Assembly (NCBI GenBank): GCA_910578965.1
Contig: CAJTSP010000145.1
Coordinates: forward strand, 1 to 6,316
Length of the DNA stretch: 6,316 nucleotides
From: an uncultured Oscillospiraceae bacterium
Lineage (GTDB): Bacteria; Bacillota; Clostridia; Oscillospirales; Ruminococcaceae
Direction of reading: 5' to 3'
A model generated the notes under the pieces. It was given only the letters and a program-made list of their open reading frames with translations, did no database searches and was not told the DNA's origin. Within the stretch, counting starts at the first letter, position 1. Each line of letters begins with the position of its first letter. Positions 4,207 to 6,316 of this stretch are shown in pieces. The position numbers and the translations under genes were made by a program.

Positions 4207-5616
4207 ATGGCACATCGTTTGCGGGCGGCGCAGCTGGGCGGCATGACCGAGGGGGTCATCTGGCAGCAGCTGCTGCTGTTTTTTATGCCCACCTGGTTTG
4301 GCACCCTGTTCCAGCAGCTGTACAACACGGCCGACACGGTCATCGTGGGGCGGTTTGTGGGCACCGGGGCTTTGGCGGCGGTGGGGGCCACCAGCACCCT
4401 GGTGCTGCTGGTGGTGGGCTTTTCCACCGGGCTTTCCAGCGGGGCGTCGGTGATCATCTCGCAGCTGTACGGCGCGCGCCAGCCCGAGCAGGTGCGCCGG
4501 GCGGTGCAAACCTCGGTGGCGCTGGCCGTCTGGCTGGGGGGCGGGCTTACCCTGCTGGGGTTTGCTGCCGCCCCCTGGGCGCTGCGGGCCATGGGCACCC
4601 CGGCCGAAATTTTGCAGGACGGCATCCTGTATCTGCGGGTCTACCTGCTGGGCATGATCCCCAGCCTTGTGTACAATATGGGCACTGGGGTGCTGCGCGC
4701 GGTGGGGGATTCCCGCCGGCCGCTCTATTTTTTGATCGCGGCCTCGGTGGTAAACATCGCGCTGGACCTTGTGTTTGTGGTGGGCCTTGGCCTGGGGGTG
4801 CTGGGGGTGGCCATCGCCACCATCCTCAGCCAGGCCATCAGCGCCCTGTTGGTGCTGGGCTGCCTGTGGTCGGCCGAGGGGGCGCCCTGGTACCTTGAGC
4901 GGGGCATGCCCCACATCAACCGCAGCCTCTTAAACGCCATTCTGCGGGTGGGCATGCCGGCGGCGGTGCAGTCGATCTTTTATAATGTGTCCAACATCAT
5001 CATCCAGGGCTACATCAACACCTTTGGCACCAACAGCGTGGCGGCCTGGGCGGTGCTGGCCAAGCTGGACGGGGTGTACTGGATGACCATCCAGTCTCTG
5101 GGGCTGTCCATCACCACCTTTGCGGGGCAGAATTTTGGCGCGCGCAACTACGGCCGGCTTAAAAAAGGGGTGCGGCAGGCGGTGCTCATCGGGTTTTTGC
5201 TTACCCTGGTCATCATTGCGCTGCTGCTTGGGCTGGGGCGCTGGATGTTCCTGATCTTTACCAGCGACCTTGCGGTGGTCGAGATCGGGGTGGCCATGGT
5301 GCATTACCTGGCCCCGTGGTATCTCTCGTTTTTGTTCATCGAGGTGCTTTCGGGCGCGATGCGGGGCGCGGGCGATACCCTTGTGCCCACCCTTATCACC
5401 TGCTTTGGGGTCTGCGTGCTGCGGGTGGTCTGGCTGGTGGTGATGGTGCCGCGCAGCCACACCATCGAAACCGTGCTGGCAAGCTACCCCATTACCTGGT
5501 GCCTTGCCTCGGCGCTGTACCTGATCTATTACTTGCAGGGCGGCTGGCTGCGCCGGCGCATTGCCGCGCAGGATGCCGCGGCCCCGGCGGCCGCGGCGCA
5601 GGCCGCGCCGCAGTAA
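4207..5616 (+). CDS. MATE-family multidrug efflux pump (first of a tandem pair)
   Basis: This 469-residue inner-membrane protein is a complete MATE transporter with twelve expected helices. These pumps export cationic or amphipathic compounds in exchange for Na+ or H+. The two halves show the family's internal repeat. N-half: Q36-Q-L-Y-N-T-A-D-T-V-I-V-G-R-F-V-G and later S-Q-L-Y-G-A-R (85-91). C-half: N-V-S-N-I-I-I-Q-G-Y-I-N and G-Q-N-F-G-A-R-N. This pattern is nearest to the MepA/NorM-like branch of Firmicutes. The chosen ATG has GGAAAG 7 nt upstream; M13 (4243) is where family homology begins and is a possible alternative start. The C-terminus ends in an alanine-rich tail of ~20 residues, probably disordered. 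It lies behind a ~350-nt structured leader and 107 nt before a paralogue on the same strand, so the two are probably one operon. The substrate is not readable. Confidence 0.95.
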   Translation: MAHRLRAAQLGGMTEGVIWQQLLLFFMPTWFGTLFQQLYNTADTVIVGRFVGTGALAAVGATSTLVLLVVGFSTGLSSGASVIISQLYGARQPEQVRRAVQTSVALAVWLGGGLTLLGFAAAPWALRAMGTPAEILQDGILYLRVYLLGMIPSLVYNMGTGVLRAVGDSRRPLYFLIAASVVNIALDLVFVVGLGLGVLGVAIATILSQAISALLVLGCLWSAEGAPWYLERGMPHINRSLLNAILRVGMPAAVQSIFYNVSNIIIQGYINTFGTNSVAAWAVLAKLDGVYWMTIQSLGLSITTFAGQNFGARNYGRLKKGVRQAVLIGFLLTLVIIALLLGLGRWMFLIFTSDLAVVEIGVAMVHYLAPWYLSFLFIEVLSGAMRGAGDTLVPTLITCFGVCVLRVVWLVVMVPRSHTIETVLASYPITWCLASALYLIYYLQGGWLRRRIAAQDAAAPAAAAQAAPQ

Positions 5617-5634
5617 GGCGGGGAGGAGCGTTAA

Positions 5635-5666
5635 GGGCCCCTTGCGCCGGCCCGCAGGGGGGGCCC
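5635..5666 (+). other. GC-rich hairpin between the two MATE genes
   Basis: GGGCCCC (5635-5641) pairs with GGGGCCC (5660-5666), and an inner TTGCG/CGCA part extends the stem past a small bulge. No T-run follows, so it is unlikely to end transcription fully. It may protect or process the mRNA and give the two genes different output. The 107-bp gap holds nothing else I can support. Confidence 0.5.
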
Positions 5667-5710
5667 GGGCGCGCCAAAGCCGCCTGGGCCAAAAGGGAAA
5701 ATGGTAAAAA

Positions 5711-5718
5711 AGGGGGAG
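5711..5718 (+). promoter_or_regulatory. Ribosome binding site of the second MATE gene
   Basis: AGGGGGAG lies 5 nt before the ATG at 5724. It supports this start over the in-frame M11 (5754), where family similarity begins. Confidence 0.65.
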
Positions 5719-5723
5719 TTCCC

Positions 5724-6316
5724 ATGGCAGGAGGCAAGGCTGCGCGGGGCGATATGACCGTAGGGCCGATCTGGCAAAAGCTGCTGCTGTTTTTCTTCCC
5801 TACCTGGTTTGGCGCGGTGTTCCAGCAGCTATACAATACGGCCGACGCGGTGATTGTAGGGCGGTTTGTGGGCACCGGCGCGCTGGCGGCGGTGGGGGTT
5901 GGCGGTACGCTGGTGATGTTTATCGGCGGGGTGGTGGCCGGCCTTGCCAGCGGTGTGGCGGTGGTAGTGGCACAGCGCACCGGCGCGGGCAGGCCGCAGG
6001 AGGTGCGCCGTGCGGTGGGCGCCGCGGCGCTTGCCAGCCTTGTGCTGGGCGCGACCCTGGGCGTGGCGGGGGTCTTGGCCATGCCGGCGGTGCTGCGGGC
6101 CATGGACACGCCGGCCGGGATTTTTGCGGACAGTGTTTTGTACATGCAGGTGTATTTGGCCGGGATGATCCCGATGCTGTTTTATAATGTTGGCACCGGG
6201 GTGCTGCGCGCGGTGGGGGATTCCCGCCGGCCGCTGTATTTTCTTGCGGCGGCCTCGGTGCTTAACATCCTGTTGGACCTTTTGTTTGTGGCGGCGCTGG
6301 GGCTGGGGGTGCTGGG
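5724..6316 (+). CDS. MATE-family multidrug efflux pump, N-terminal part (second of the pair; cut by window edge)
   Basis: The first 197 codons of a second MATE transporter are present; the frame is open to the last base. From residue 11 it follows the first pump almost segment by segment: W17-Q-K-L-L-L-F-F-F-P-T-W-F-G, Q34-Q-L-Y-N-T-A-D-A-V-I-V-G-R-F-V-G, R89-R-P-like turn and E-V-R-R-A-V, then Y-N-V-G-T-G-V-L-R-A-V-G-D-S-R-R-P-L-Y. Where the first pump has S-Q-L-Y-G-A-R, this one has A-Q-R-T-G-A-G-R, a change in the loop after helix 2 that may matter for gating or be neutral. Only about five helices are visible. Position and strand suggest co-transcription with the first pump. It arose by tandem duplication, and one tract (6198-6235) is identical in DNA to 4687-4724. 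Confidence 0.93.
   Translation, partial: MAGGKAARGDMTVGPIWQKLLLFFFPTWFGAVFQQLYNTADAVIVGRFVGTGALAAVGVGGTLVMFIGGVVAGLASGVAVVVAQRTGAGRPQEVRRAVGAAALASLVLGATLGVAGVLAMPAVLRAMDTPAGIFADSVLYMQVYLAGMIPMLFYNVGTGVLRAVGDSRRPLYFLAAASVLNILLDLLFVAALGLGVL

Larger units (their letters stand above)
4687..6235 (+). repeat. Exact 38-nt match shared by the two MATE genes
   Basis: Bases 4687-4724 and 6198-6235 are identical, including third codon positions, whereas most of the surrounding alignment differs at many silent sites. It encodes G-V-L-R-A-V-G-D-S-R-R-P-L. The interval given spans both copies. Confidence 0.8.

Noticed and set aside
3919..4914. 331-codon minus-strand frame overlapping the MATE leader and gene
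   Set aside because: Mostly antisense to the MATE coding region; H/Q/P/G-rich shadow translation.

Overview
The window is GC-rich (roughly two thirds G+C by eye), with AGGAGG-type ribosome binding sites, sigma-A type promoters and gene families typical of Firmicutes: an ECF-like sigma factor with a DUF4179-like membrane partner, and MepA/NorM-type MATE pumps. The combination suggests a high-GC gut Clostridia, probably Oscillospiraceae/Ruminococcaceae. That assignment is inferred from style; no marker gene is present.

Left part (1-1660, minus strand): an MFS drug-type exporter, cut by the window edge, lies downstream of a TetR-family regulator. Both have near-identical 17-bp imperfect palindromes in their upstream regions. 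The tetR palindrome sits just downstream of a promoter that matches consensus exactly (TTGACA, 17 bp, TATAAT). The two genes therefore look like a local regulon: the TetR protein represses itself and the exporter until a ligand arrives. The non-coding stretches on either side of tetR carry two diverged copies of the same ~150-bp repeat.

Middle part (1990-3629, plus strand): a sigma-70 family (ECF-like) factor overlaps by 3 nt a single-pass membrane protein that resembles the anti-sigma partners of such factors. A 12-bp GC hairpin lies just before the sigma ribosome binding site. A strong intrinsic terminator (3687-3725) closes the pair.

Right part (3823-6316, plus strand): a good sigma-A promoter is followed by a ~350-nt leader full of hairpins and short repeats, then two tandem MATE efflux genes, the second cut by the window edge. 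They are close paralogues and share an exact 38-nt tract.

Overall this is a transport and regulation neighbourhood: three export pumps, one ligand-type repressor and one envelope-type sigma/anti-sigma pair. The gene families are ordinary. The least explained parts are non-coding: the MATE leader, the repeat pair around tetR, and the hairpin before the sigma gene.
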